Part shown: one piece after another, positions 46,901 through 53,766 of the stretch | How positions within the stretch are numbered: the first letter of the stretch is position 1 | Layout of the letters: every line of letters starts with the position of its first letter | From: Cryobacterium glucosi | Lineage (GTDB): Bacteria > Actinomycetota > Actinomycetes > Actinomycetales > Microbacteriaceae | Length of the DNA: 64,000 bases | Reading direction: 5' to 3' | Assembly: GCF_004402235.1 (NCBI RefSeq) | Contig: NZ_SOFS01000019.1 | Coordinates: forward strand, 310,001-374,000 | Notes under the pieces: model-generated | The model's input: only the letters and a program-made list of their open reading frames with translations | The model's database searches: none | Told to the model about the DNA's origin: nothing | Translations under genes and position numbers: made by a program

Positions 46901-48148
46901 ATGGAAACAACGGAGAGTGAGCGGCGCGTTGCTGTCATCATCGAGGACGACGACGATATCCGTCATCTCCTCGAGGCCGTGCTGACCCAGGCCGGTTTCG
47001 ACGCAATCGCGACGAGCAACGGTGTCGACGGCGTGCGCGCGGTGCGGGCGTACGACCCGATCGTCACTACCCTCGACGTGAGCATGCCGGGTATGGACGG
47101 CCTCGAGACCGCGAAGCGCATTCGCGCCTTCAGCTCGACCTACATCGTGATGCTCACCGCGCGCGACGAGGAAATCGACACCCTGCAGGGCCTGGAGGCC
47201 GGCGCAGACGACTATATGACCAAGCCGTTCCGCCCGCGCGAACTGCGCGCCAGGATCGACGCCATGATGCGTCGTCCCCGTCAGGCCCTCGTCTCACCGT
47301 CTTCGACCTATGCGGATGCCCCGTCTGCGGACGCTTCCGACGACTCCGGCTTCCCGGCAGCGCCGGCCGAGTATGCGACCTCAGAGCACGCCACCACCGA
47401 CTACGCGCAGGCCGCATCCGCGCCGGAATACGCGCAGGCCCCTCCGGTCGAGTACCGGCCGGCCACAGCGGCTCCGCACTACCAGCAGCCGCCCGTTGCG
47501 CAGCCGACGACCTACCAGCAGGCCCCGCAGCAGCCGCAGGCACCGCAGTACCAGCAGGCGCCGCCCGCGCAGTACCAGCAGGCGCCACCGCAGCAGGCCG
47601 CGCCGCCCGTGCAGTATCAGCAGGCCCCACCGCCCGGATACGTCCCCGGGCCGTCCGGCTGGGTCCCCGCCCCGGTCGAGTATGCGCCGGCGCCCCCGCA
47701 GGGCTGGGCGCCCGCCCCGACGCCCGAGGCTCCCCCGGTGGCCCAGCCGCAGGCATCCGCCCCCTCGAACGCGCTCGCACTCATCGCGCCGCAGCCCGCC
47801 GTTCCGGACGCCGCGGACTGGATGGAGCACAACGGCCTGCGCCTGAGCCCGGAAATGCGTCTCGCGGTACTCGGCACGGCGGAGCTCGACCTCACCCGCA
47901 CCGAATTCGACCTGCTCGCCGCGTTGCTCGACTCCAAGCGCCGCGTGCGCAGCAAGGCGGACCTCGCGCTCCTCCTGCGCGGCGAAAGCTACGTGACCGC
48001 GTACTACGTGAACGAGGCCGACAAGCGTGCCGTCGAAGCGCACATGGGCAATCTGCGCCGCAAGCTCGGCGACAGCCTCACCACCCCGCGCTGGCTCGAG
48101 ACCGTGCGCGGCGTCGGTTACCGGCTGGCGGCTTCCGAAGACGACTGA
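46901..48148 (+). CDS. Response regulator with OmpR-type DNA-binding domain and long Gln/Pro linker
   Basis: 415 residues. Receiver: acidic cluster AVIIEDDDDI, phospho-Asp59 in TTLDVSMPGMDG, Thr/Ala at MLTARDE and Lys108 in MTKPF. A winged-helix Trans_reg_C domain occupies about 305-415 (RTEFDLLAALLDSKRRVRSK, then LRRKLGDSL, RGVGYRL). Between them lies a linker of about 180 residues, at least ten times the normal length, with YQQAP repeats at its centre. ATG 46901 has AGGAG 9 nt upstream. No kinase is adjacent; the nearest are at 52098-53750. Its target may include the surface-polysaccharide genes around it. Confidence 0.87.
   Translation: METTESERRVAVIIEDDDDIRHLLEAVLTQAGFDAIATSNGVDGVRAVRAYDPIVTTLDVSMPGMDGLETAKRIRAFSSTYIVMLTARDEEIDTLQGLEAGADDYMTKPFRPRELRARIDAMMRRPRQALVSPSSTYADAPSADASDDSGFPAAPAEYATSEHATTDYAQAASAPEYAQAPPVEYRPATAAPHYQQPPVAQPTTYQQAPQQPQAPQYQQAPPAQYQQAPPQQAAPPVQYQQAPPPGYVPGPSGWVPAPVEYAPAPPQGWAPAPTPEAPPVAQPQASAPSNALALIAPQPAVPDAADWMEHNGLRLSPEMRLAVLGTAELDLTRTEFDLLAALLDSKRRVRSKADLALLLRGESYVTAYYVNEADKRAVEAHMGNLRRKLGDSLTTPRWLETVRGVGYRLAASEDD
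47480..47631 (+). repeat. In-frame YQQAP-type repeats in the response-regulator linker
   Basis: Five imperfect copies of YQQAP or YQQPP occur here, separated by Gln/Pro/Ala-rich spacers. The repeats are in frame and the DNA varies synonymously, so they are maintained at protein level. The region continues into Pro/Gly/Tyr/Trp-rich sequence up to about 47720. Such linkers are typical of disordered phase- or partner-binding segments. Confidence 0.7.
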
Positions 48149-48173
48149 GGCCCGGCTCTCCGCCGGAACTCCG

Positions 48174-48204
48174 CAGGGGCGGGCCCGAGGCTCGTCCCTG
48201 TTTC
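48174..48204 (+). terminator. Weak terminator between convergent genes
   Basis: An 8-bp stem (48174-48181 with 48193-48200, one G.T pair) with an 11-nt loop is followed by TTT. It lies 25 nt after the response-regulator stop and meets the convergent Hpt-like gene. Confidence 0.45.
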
Positions 48205-48691
48205 AGTGAGCGTGCGTCGCGGGGAATTCCCAGCGCCGCGGCGGAACCGCACGGTCGCCGAACTGGGACTGCTGCTCATACTGAGCCTGCTGTTGCCCCT
48301 GTTGAGCCTGCCAGGCCTTCTGGGCGCGCTCGGCGTCTTCTGCCCTGGTCGTCAGCACGGCGAGCTCGGCACAGGTGGCTTCGCCGACCTCGACAAGCCG
48401 CCGCATGTGTTGCAGGCAGCCCGGCAGATCATTGCGCGAGAGCGCACTGTGCACGAGGGCAGCGGTCGCTTCGAGCACGACGGCTCCCACCATCGTGCTC
48501 GTCGAACGGATGCTGAGGAGGACGACGTGCGCCTCTTCCAGGTCAGGCCGGGCGAGGGACTCCGCAAGCCGCTCGGCCCGGCTGGGCCAGAGGGCGATGA
48601 AGTCGCGCAGGAATCGGTGACGCAGCGAGGTATCGCCGCCCACCTGGTTGAGCAGCGTCTCGAGCGCCCCGTCTTCGAGTAGGGCGATCAC
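48203..48691 (-). CDS. Degenerate Hpt-like protein
   Basis: 162 residues from GTG 48691, overlapping the GT2 stop by 4 bp (GTGA). The helical pattern DFIALWPSRAERLAESLARP, AHVVLLSIRSTSTMVGAVVL and LVHSALSRNDLPGCLQHMRR fits the Hpt four-helix bundle, but the phospho-acceptor His is missing. By alignment of SIRSTSTMVGA with the usual HTLKGSSAxLGA, a Leu takes its place. The C-terminal 25 residues are Gln-rich (QAQQGQQQAQYEQQSQFG). Coupling to a glycosyltransferase suggests a scaffold or regulator rather than phosphotransfer. Family placement is tentative. Confidence 0.6.
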   Translation of the reverse strand: MIALLEDGALETLLNQVGGDTSLRHRFLRDFIALWPSRAERLAESLARPDLEEAHVVLLSIRSTSTMVGAVVLEATAALVHSALSRNDLPGCLQHMRRLVEVGEATCAELAVLTTRAEDAERAQKAWQAQQGQQQAQYEQQSQFGDRAVPPRRWEFPATHAH

Positions 48692-50142
48692 ACCCGGTAG
48701 CCCCGGTGACGCTTGACGAGTGTGCCGAACATGGTGAGGGTCTGGATGATGGTGGTGACGCCGAGGATCGGCCAGCCGATCCAGAGGACCGTCGACTGCG
48801 CCACCACGGGCAGCTGCAGCCAGATGAACACGAGCGCGGCGAAGAAGGCCGTCGCGAAGATGAGCGGGAAAAGGAAGGCGTTTCCGGAGCCGCGCTCTGC
48901 CTTGGCCTGCTCCGCCCAGTTGTCGACCTGCTTGTTGCTCGCGAACTTCGTCCAGGCCCTGAGGAAGTGTCCGATTCGCACCCACATGTAGATCTCCGCG
49001 GGGAACCAGGCCAGCGCGAAGAAGAAGTCCCGCCCGTTGCGGTTCTTCATCGACCAGGCCGTGCGGAAGTTGAGCAGCAGTGCGACGAGCGGCGGGATCA
49101 GCCAGACCGGGCTGAACACGAAGGCGCCGATCGACAGGGATGCGGCGAGCAGGATGATGAACAGACCACGGGTGACGATGTTGACGGCCATCGAGAAGTT
49201 CTCGATCCAGCGGAGCCGGAGGTTGGGGTGGAAGGGCTGCCCCTTCGTGTCGCCGCGCTGGCCGGGCCACATCAGCTCGATGGCGCCGAAGTTCCATTTG
49301 ACCTGCTGGGCGTCGAGGCCGCGCAGGGTCGTCATGCCGCCGACGTTGGCGCGGGCCTGGGCGCTGATCTTGGTCAGGTAGCCGGCGCTCTTGATCTGCA
49401 GGGAGAGGAGGGAGTCCTCGACCTCGCTGTCCTTCACCCACGGAGTGGACTGCTTGCTGTCGATCATGACTTCCTGGAGGGTCCGGATCGAGAAGATCGA
49501 GAACTGCCCGCCGAGGACGGCCATGTTGCGGCCGCGGAGCATGTTCTGCATGTTGAAGGCGGCGAACTGGGTGCGCTGGCCGGCGATGAGGAACTTACCC
49601 ATCGTGCCGTCGATCTGGCTGTCGTCGATGCTGTAAATGGCGGAGATGCCGCCGACGCGGGTGTCGGAGGAGATCTCGGCCTCGAGGTGCCAGACCGCCC
49701 GGGGGTCGGCGGTGGTGTCGCCGTCGACGCCGAGGAGGTAGTCGCAGCCCTCGATGAGCGAGAAGCCGTAGTTGAGCGCACCGACCTTCTTGTCCGGGTT
49801 CTCCCCGATGTCGTGGACGAAGATCTCGGTGAACTGCTCGACACCGTCGGTCATCCGCATGTGCGGGCCGGCGTAGTGGCTGGCGATCTCGACCGTGTCG
49901 TCCGTCGTGTTGTTCACGACGACGTGGATCACGTCGGGAAGACGCGTCTGGGCGAGCAGGGAATCCAGGACTGAAGCGATGGAGTCCGCTTCGTTGTACG
50001 CAGGAACGATGCACCCGATGGTCGGGCGGAACACGGGCAGAGCGTCGACGATTTCCGTGAAATCGTTCGCGTAGGCCGCGAGGGAAGGGTCAACCGGGGG
50101 CTGGGCCTTGACATACGGGGAATTCTGGGGGTTCTCGTTCAC
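48688..50142 (-). CDS. Processive family-2 glycosyltransferase (membrane polysaccharide synthase)
   Basis: 484 residues from GTG 50142 (VNENPQNSPYVKAQPP), chosen for GGGAGAG 8-9 nt upstream. GT2 signatures in order: TIGCIVPAYNEADSIASVLD, DxD in LLGVDGDTTAD, acceptor motif KDSEVEDSLLSL and QQVKW, the QxxRW-type motif of processive beta-glycan synthases. Four or five TM helices follow (FIILLAASLSIGAFVFSPVW to ILGVTTIIQTLTMFG). Architecture fits cellulose/hyaluronan-type synthases, without a PilZ domain. The polymer is unknown; proximity of a GH6 glucanase favours a beta-1,4-glucan. Confidence 0.87.
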   Translation of the reverse strand: MNENPQNSPYVKAQPPVDPSLAAYANDFTEIVDALPVFRPTIGCIVPAYNEADSIASVLDSLLAQTRLPDVIHVVVNNTTDDTVEIASHYAGPHMRMTDGVEQFTEIFVHDIGENPDKKVGALNYGFSLIEGCDYLLGVDGDTTADPRAVWHLEAEISSDTRVGGISAIYSIDDSQIDGTMGKFLIAGQRTQFAAFNMQNMLRGRNMAVLGGQFSIFSIRTLQEVMIDSKQSTPWVKDSEVEDSLLSLQIKSAGYLTKISAQARANVGGMTTLRGLDAQQVKWNFGAIELMWPGQRGDTKGQPFHPNLRLRWIENFSMAVNIVTRGLFIILLAASLSIGAFVFSPVWLIPPLVALLLNFRTAWSMKNRNGRDFFFALAWFPAEIYMWVRIGHFLRAWTKFASNKQVDNWAEQAKAERGSGNAFLFPLIFATAFFAALVFIWLQLPVVAQSTVLWIGWPILGVTTIIQTLTMFGTLVKRHRGYRV

Positions 50143-50261
50143 AGGTCTTACTCTCCCATCCGAACCGCAACTTTTGCCACACCCCCGGTCAAGGTCTCCG
50201 CAAGATAAGCTCAAGCGCAGCCCCCCTGTTCGGGCTTGAACCACGATCCACGGGAGTCCTC

Positions 50262-50873
50262 ATGCCTGCTCGTTCCCTCTCACGAGTGCTTCCCGCGCTC
50301 GGTCTGGGTCTTCTGCTCACAGCGTCTCTGAGCGGATGCGGCCAGGCACCCTGGTCGACGGGTCTCGCCTCGAGCACGCCGACGGCCACCTTCTCGGTGG
50401 CCCCGATCATTCCGGTGATCAATGACCTCGCGACCGGTTCGACGACCCGCAACCTCAAGGCCGGCGATGTCACCCTCGCCGTGAACTACTGGTCGACGCT
50501 CAACATCGGCGAATGGACACCCTCCGCGAACAAGCCGATCAGCTTCTCTCTGATCGGAACCCTCGGAACGGACGACGGCCAGGCCGTCTACCTCTCCCGG
50601 GTGAGCGTCGCCGCGTCCGTGAAGGGCCCCAGCGGCCCCCTGACCGCCCCACCCGCCTCGGTCGACCAGGCCTCGATCGCGCCCGGCTACCTGATCAAGA
50701 CGCCGTACAGCTACAGCCAGACGTTCATCCTGCCCGCGGTCGACCCCGCTGCGACGAGCATCACGCTCGCATTCACCTACGAGGTCCTCGTGCAGTCGAC
50801 GCCGACCTCGGCGGCATTCGCCAAGTCGACGGCGAGCGACGAGATCACCGTCGCGCTCACCCCCGCCGGATAG
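50262..50873 (+). CDS. Lipoprotein
   Basis: 203 residues. A signal peptide with lipobox LLTASLSGC (Cys about residue 26) should attach it to the outer face of the membrane. The mature part is Thr/Ser/Ala-rich and probably beta-rich (NLKAGDVTLAVNYWSTLNIG). I do not recognise the family. GGGAG precedes ATG 50262. It is divergent from the GT2 gene across 119 bp, so shared regulation and a role in surface polysaccharide are plausible but unproven. Confidence 0.8.
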   Translation: MPARSLSRVLPALGLGLLLTASLSGCGQAPWSTGLASSTPTATFSVAPIIPVINDLATGSTTRNLKAGDVTLAVNYWSTLNIGEWTPSANKPISFSLIGTLGTDDGQAVYLSRVSVAASVKGPSGPLTAPPASVDQASIAPGYLIKTPYSYSQTFILPAVDPAATSITLAFTYEVLVQSTPTSAAFAKSTASDEITVALTPAG

Positions 50874-50913
50874 CCGCCGGTCGGCCGGCTTCCGCGACTC
50901 GGTCCGTCGGGTC

Positions 50914-52071
50914 TCAGGCCGCTTCGGAGACGACCGTGATGTCGTTGCCACCGCCGCGCTTGAGCGTGCGGATGGCCTCGGTGACGGCCGACGTGAGCAC
51001 GCCGAGCTCGTAGCCGTGGTCGAAGGTGTCCGCGATGGCGAAACTCGCGGTCAGGCGGATGCGATAGGAGTCCGTGACCGGTTCGTCGACGAGCGCGGTC
51101 TGGATGCGTTCGGTGATGCTCCGGGCCTCCGTTGCGGACGAGACACTGACGAGAATGAGGAAGCTGCCGGCGGCGGGGTGCCCGATCAGGGCCATCACGG
51201 GCGCGCTGTACCGCAGAGTCTGGGCGAACCGGGCGATGGCCGCGTCACCTGCGGCGCGCCCGAAGGCGGTGTTGATCTCCGGGAGGTTGTCGATGTCGGC
51301 ACCGATCACGGCGAGTCCGAGCTGCCAGCGGTCGGCCCTCTCGATGTGGTCGGTCGCCGCCTGCACGAAGGCACCAGACGTCATCACGCCCGCCGCAGAG
51401 TGGATGCCATCGGTGAAGTCCCCGACGGCGTTGTTGCCGAGCTTCTCGGCGCGGAGGATCGAAATGGCGATGGAACCGACCACGATCAGGGACATGTTGA
51501 CGATCGACGCAGATCCTGTTCCGAAGAACCGGGAGAAGTCCGGGTGGTCGTGGCCGAGCGCGACCAGGGCGACCACCCGCGCCGACGTGTAGACCGTCAC
51601 GATCCAGAGGCTCAGACCCAGAATCCTGCCGTTGATGTTCCTGCCGAGCCTGCCCCGCAGCGCCTCAGAACCGCCCAGGGCGCCGAAGGCGGCCATGGCC
51701 GCCCAGGTCACCCCTGAGGCGCCCCAGCCGTCGCCGCCCGGCGCAGTGACGAGCGTCCAGATCGCGACGACCGCTCCGGCCGCTCCGACGGTCCACAGCA
51801 GGGACTCCCGCGAGTTGTAGAGGCGGGAACCGCTCCAGAACGCCCCGGACAGCACGACGAGGCCGACGTTGCCGACCAGGAGACCCCACCAGTTCGATGC
51901 CCCGATGATCGCCACGCCGTAGCCGAAGGCCACGGCGATCCCTGCGATGAAGGCGAGGCTCCAGAGCTTGCCCGCCGCGTCATTGCGGTTGAGGGCCGTG
52001 TTCAGGATGAACGACACCCCGCAGAGCACGACGATGAGCGCGCTGACGATAAAGAGTGTGGTCGAGTCCAA
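50914..52071 (-). CDS. Membrane protein with degenerate GGDEF domain
   Basis: 385 residues from TTG 52071 (AAGGGGG upstream). Six or seven TM helices (about 5-205) precede a GGDEF-type domain: the metal/substrate strand is kept (VIGADIDNLPEINTAFG), but the signature motif is replaced by GHPAAGSF (about 297-304), so diguanylate cyclase activity is unlikely. It could bind GTP or act as a sensor for its neighbour. It is probably cotranscribed with the PAS kinase and the GGDEF-EAL protein upstream (26-bp gap). No RxxD I-site is visible. Confidence 0.82.
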   Translation of the reverse strand: MDSTTLFIVSALIVVLCGVSFILNTALNRNDAAGKLWSLAFIAGIAVAFGYGVAIIGASNWWGLLVGNVGLVVLSGAFWSGSRLYNSRESLLWTVGAAGAVVAIWTLVTAPGGDGWGASGVTWAAMAAFGALGGSEALRGRLGRNINGRILGLSLWIVTVYTSARVVALVALGHDHPDFSRFFGTGSASIVNMSLIVVGSIAISILRAEKLGNNAVGDFTDGIHSAAGVMTSGAFVQAATDHIERADRWQLGLAVIGADIDNLPEINTAFGRAAGDAAIARFAQTLRYSAPVMALIGHPAAGSFLILVSVSSATEARSITERIQTALVDEPVTDSYRIRLTASFAIADTFDHGYELGVLTSAVTEAIRTLKRGGGNDITVVSEAA

Positions 52072-52097
52072 GTGCTGGGCCCCCTTCTGAGGGCAGT

Positions 52098-53750
52098 CTA
52101 TCGGCTGGCGACGGGCGTCAGGGGTAGCGTGAAGACCGCCACCGAGCCTTTGCCCTTGGTGGATTCGAGGCGCAGGTCGCCCCCGTGCTTGCGCATGATG
52201 TCCCTGCTGATGCTCAGCCCGAGCCCGGTGCCGTGCACGCTCGAATTCCGTACCGAGTCCGCACGGTAGAACCTGTCAAACAGTTTGGTCTGTTCCTCGG
52301 CGGTCATCCCCCTGCCGGTATCCGAGATCCGCAGTTCCGCCAGCCCGTCGGCGACGGCCAGCGTGACCCCGATCCGCCCGGACTCGACGTTGTACTTGAT
52401 CGCGTTCGAGAGGACGTTGTCGACGACCTGCCGCAAGCGGAACGCATCCGCTTCGACCGTGACGGCGGGAAGGGCCTCGACATCGAACCCGATGGTGCGT
52501 TTGGAGGCCGAAGGGCCGGCGGACTCGAGAGCGTCAGCGACGATCCCGGCCAGGTCGCACGGGGCGACGTTGAGCGGAGGCTCGTGCTTCGAATCACTCG
52601 CGTCGGTGAGCAGCCCGGAGACCATCTCGAGCAGTCGGTCGGAGTTCTTCGACGCGACCTCGAGCATGCCCCTGGTCGACGGGTCGAGACGTTCGTCATC
52701 GAGAGCGAGTTCGAGGTAGCCGAGGATGGACGTGAGCGGTGTGCGCAACTCGTGGGACACCGAGGCGACGAGGTCGTCGCGGGCCTGGATCGCCCTGACT
52801 TCCGCGGTCACGTCGCGCGAGACCATGACGCCGCCGTCGTAGTCGCCGTTCTCGTCGGTGATCGGTCGCGCGGAGACCAGGAGGGCAGCCTGCTGCTGGC
52901 CGGGTTCGCCGACCCAGACGGTGAGGCGGTCGATGGTCTCCCCGCGGAGCGCCCGGGAGTACGGCCGGTCCAGCTCGTCGTACGGGGTCACCCTGTCTTC
53001 GTGGAACACCGTGCTGACGACTGCCGGCCGGTTGTCTGTCGTGCCATAGAGGGCGAGCAGCTCGCGCTGCGCACGGTTCAGGAAATTCGCCGTGGAGGCA
53101 CGGTCGAATCCGACGACCCCGAAGTCCACAGCGTTGAAGAGTTCGTCGAGGGTCTGCTCCTGGCGGCGTGAACGTCGCAGGGCCGACTCGAACAGGCCGG
53201 CCTGCTGGGTGAGGAGCACCCGCTGCGCCGCGGCGCGCTTGGTCGTCAGGTGCGTGGTCACCGCGACGAAGCCCAGCATGGTCGGTATCATCGCGAGCTG
53301 GGGAACGTCGGCCAGGGAAATGGGCACGGAACGGAACAGGGTCCCGCCCCAGATCATGACGGCCGCCAGGATGACGCTCCCCGTCGCACCCCGCGCTCCG
53401 AAGTGCGTCGACAGCCAGATCACGGGAAGCACCAGGAGGAAACTCGCGCCGATCGCGGTCGCGGCCTGCCAGATCAGCACGATCGCGATGATGTCGACGA
53501 CGGGAAGCAGGACGATCCAGTACTTGGAGTGGTCGCTCCACGTGACGAGGGCGCTGACGGCCGTGACGATGAAAATCAGGAGCACGCCGAGGAAGAACAT
53601 CGGGGAGCTCAGCCGCTGGATCGCGGTGAGCCCGGTGACAGCGACGAGGAAGAGGGTCGCCCCGGCGAGGAGAAGCTGGGAGAGGAAGACGGAACGGTCG
53701 AGGCGCGACAGATTCGACCTCACCGCTCGGTCCATCCCGGTCTCACTCAT
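52098..53750 (-). CDS. PAS-domain sensor histidine kinase
   Basis: 550 residues. About six TM helices (20-165), a short coiled coil, a PAS domain (about 200-320), HisKA with His333 in VASVSHELRTPL, and HATPase with N-box NVLSNAIKYN, G1 DTGRGM, G2 GTGLGLS. All catalytic motifs are intact. No response regulator is adjacent; the orphan regulator at 46901-48148 is the nearest candidate. It lies between the degenerate GGDEF and the GGDEF-EAL genes in one apparent operon (gaps 26 and 16 bp). Confidence 0.92.
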   Translation of the reverse strand: MSETGMDRAVRSNLSRLDRSVFLSQLLLAGATLFLVAVTGLTAIQRLSSPMFFLGVLLIFIVTAVSALVTWSDHSKYWIVLLPVVDIIAIVLIWQAATAIGASFLLVLPVIWLSTHFGARGATGSVILAAVMIWGGTLFRSVPISLADVPQLAMIPTMLGFVAVTTHLTTKRAAAQRVLLTQQAGLFESALRRSRRQEQTLDELFNAVDFGVVGFDRASTANFLNRAQRELLALYGTTDNRPAVVSTVFHEDRVTPYDELDRPYSRALRGETIDRLTVWVGEPGQQQAALLVSARPITDENGDYDGGVMVSRDVTAEVRAIQARDDLVASVSHELRTPLTSILGYLELALDDERLDPSTRGMLEVASKNSDRLLEMVSGLLTDASDSKHEPPLNVAPCDLAGIVADALESAGPSASKRTIGFDVEALPAVTVEADAFRLRQVVDNVLSNAIKYNVESGRIGVTLAVADGLAELRISDTGRGMTAEEQTKLFDRFYRADSVRNSSVHGTGLGLSISRDIMRKHGGDLRLESTKGKGSVAVFTLPLTPVASR

Positions 53751-53766
53751 GGACTGAGACTATCGG

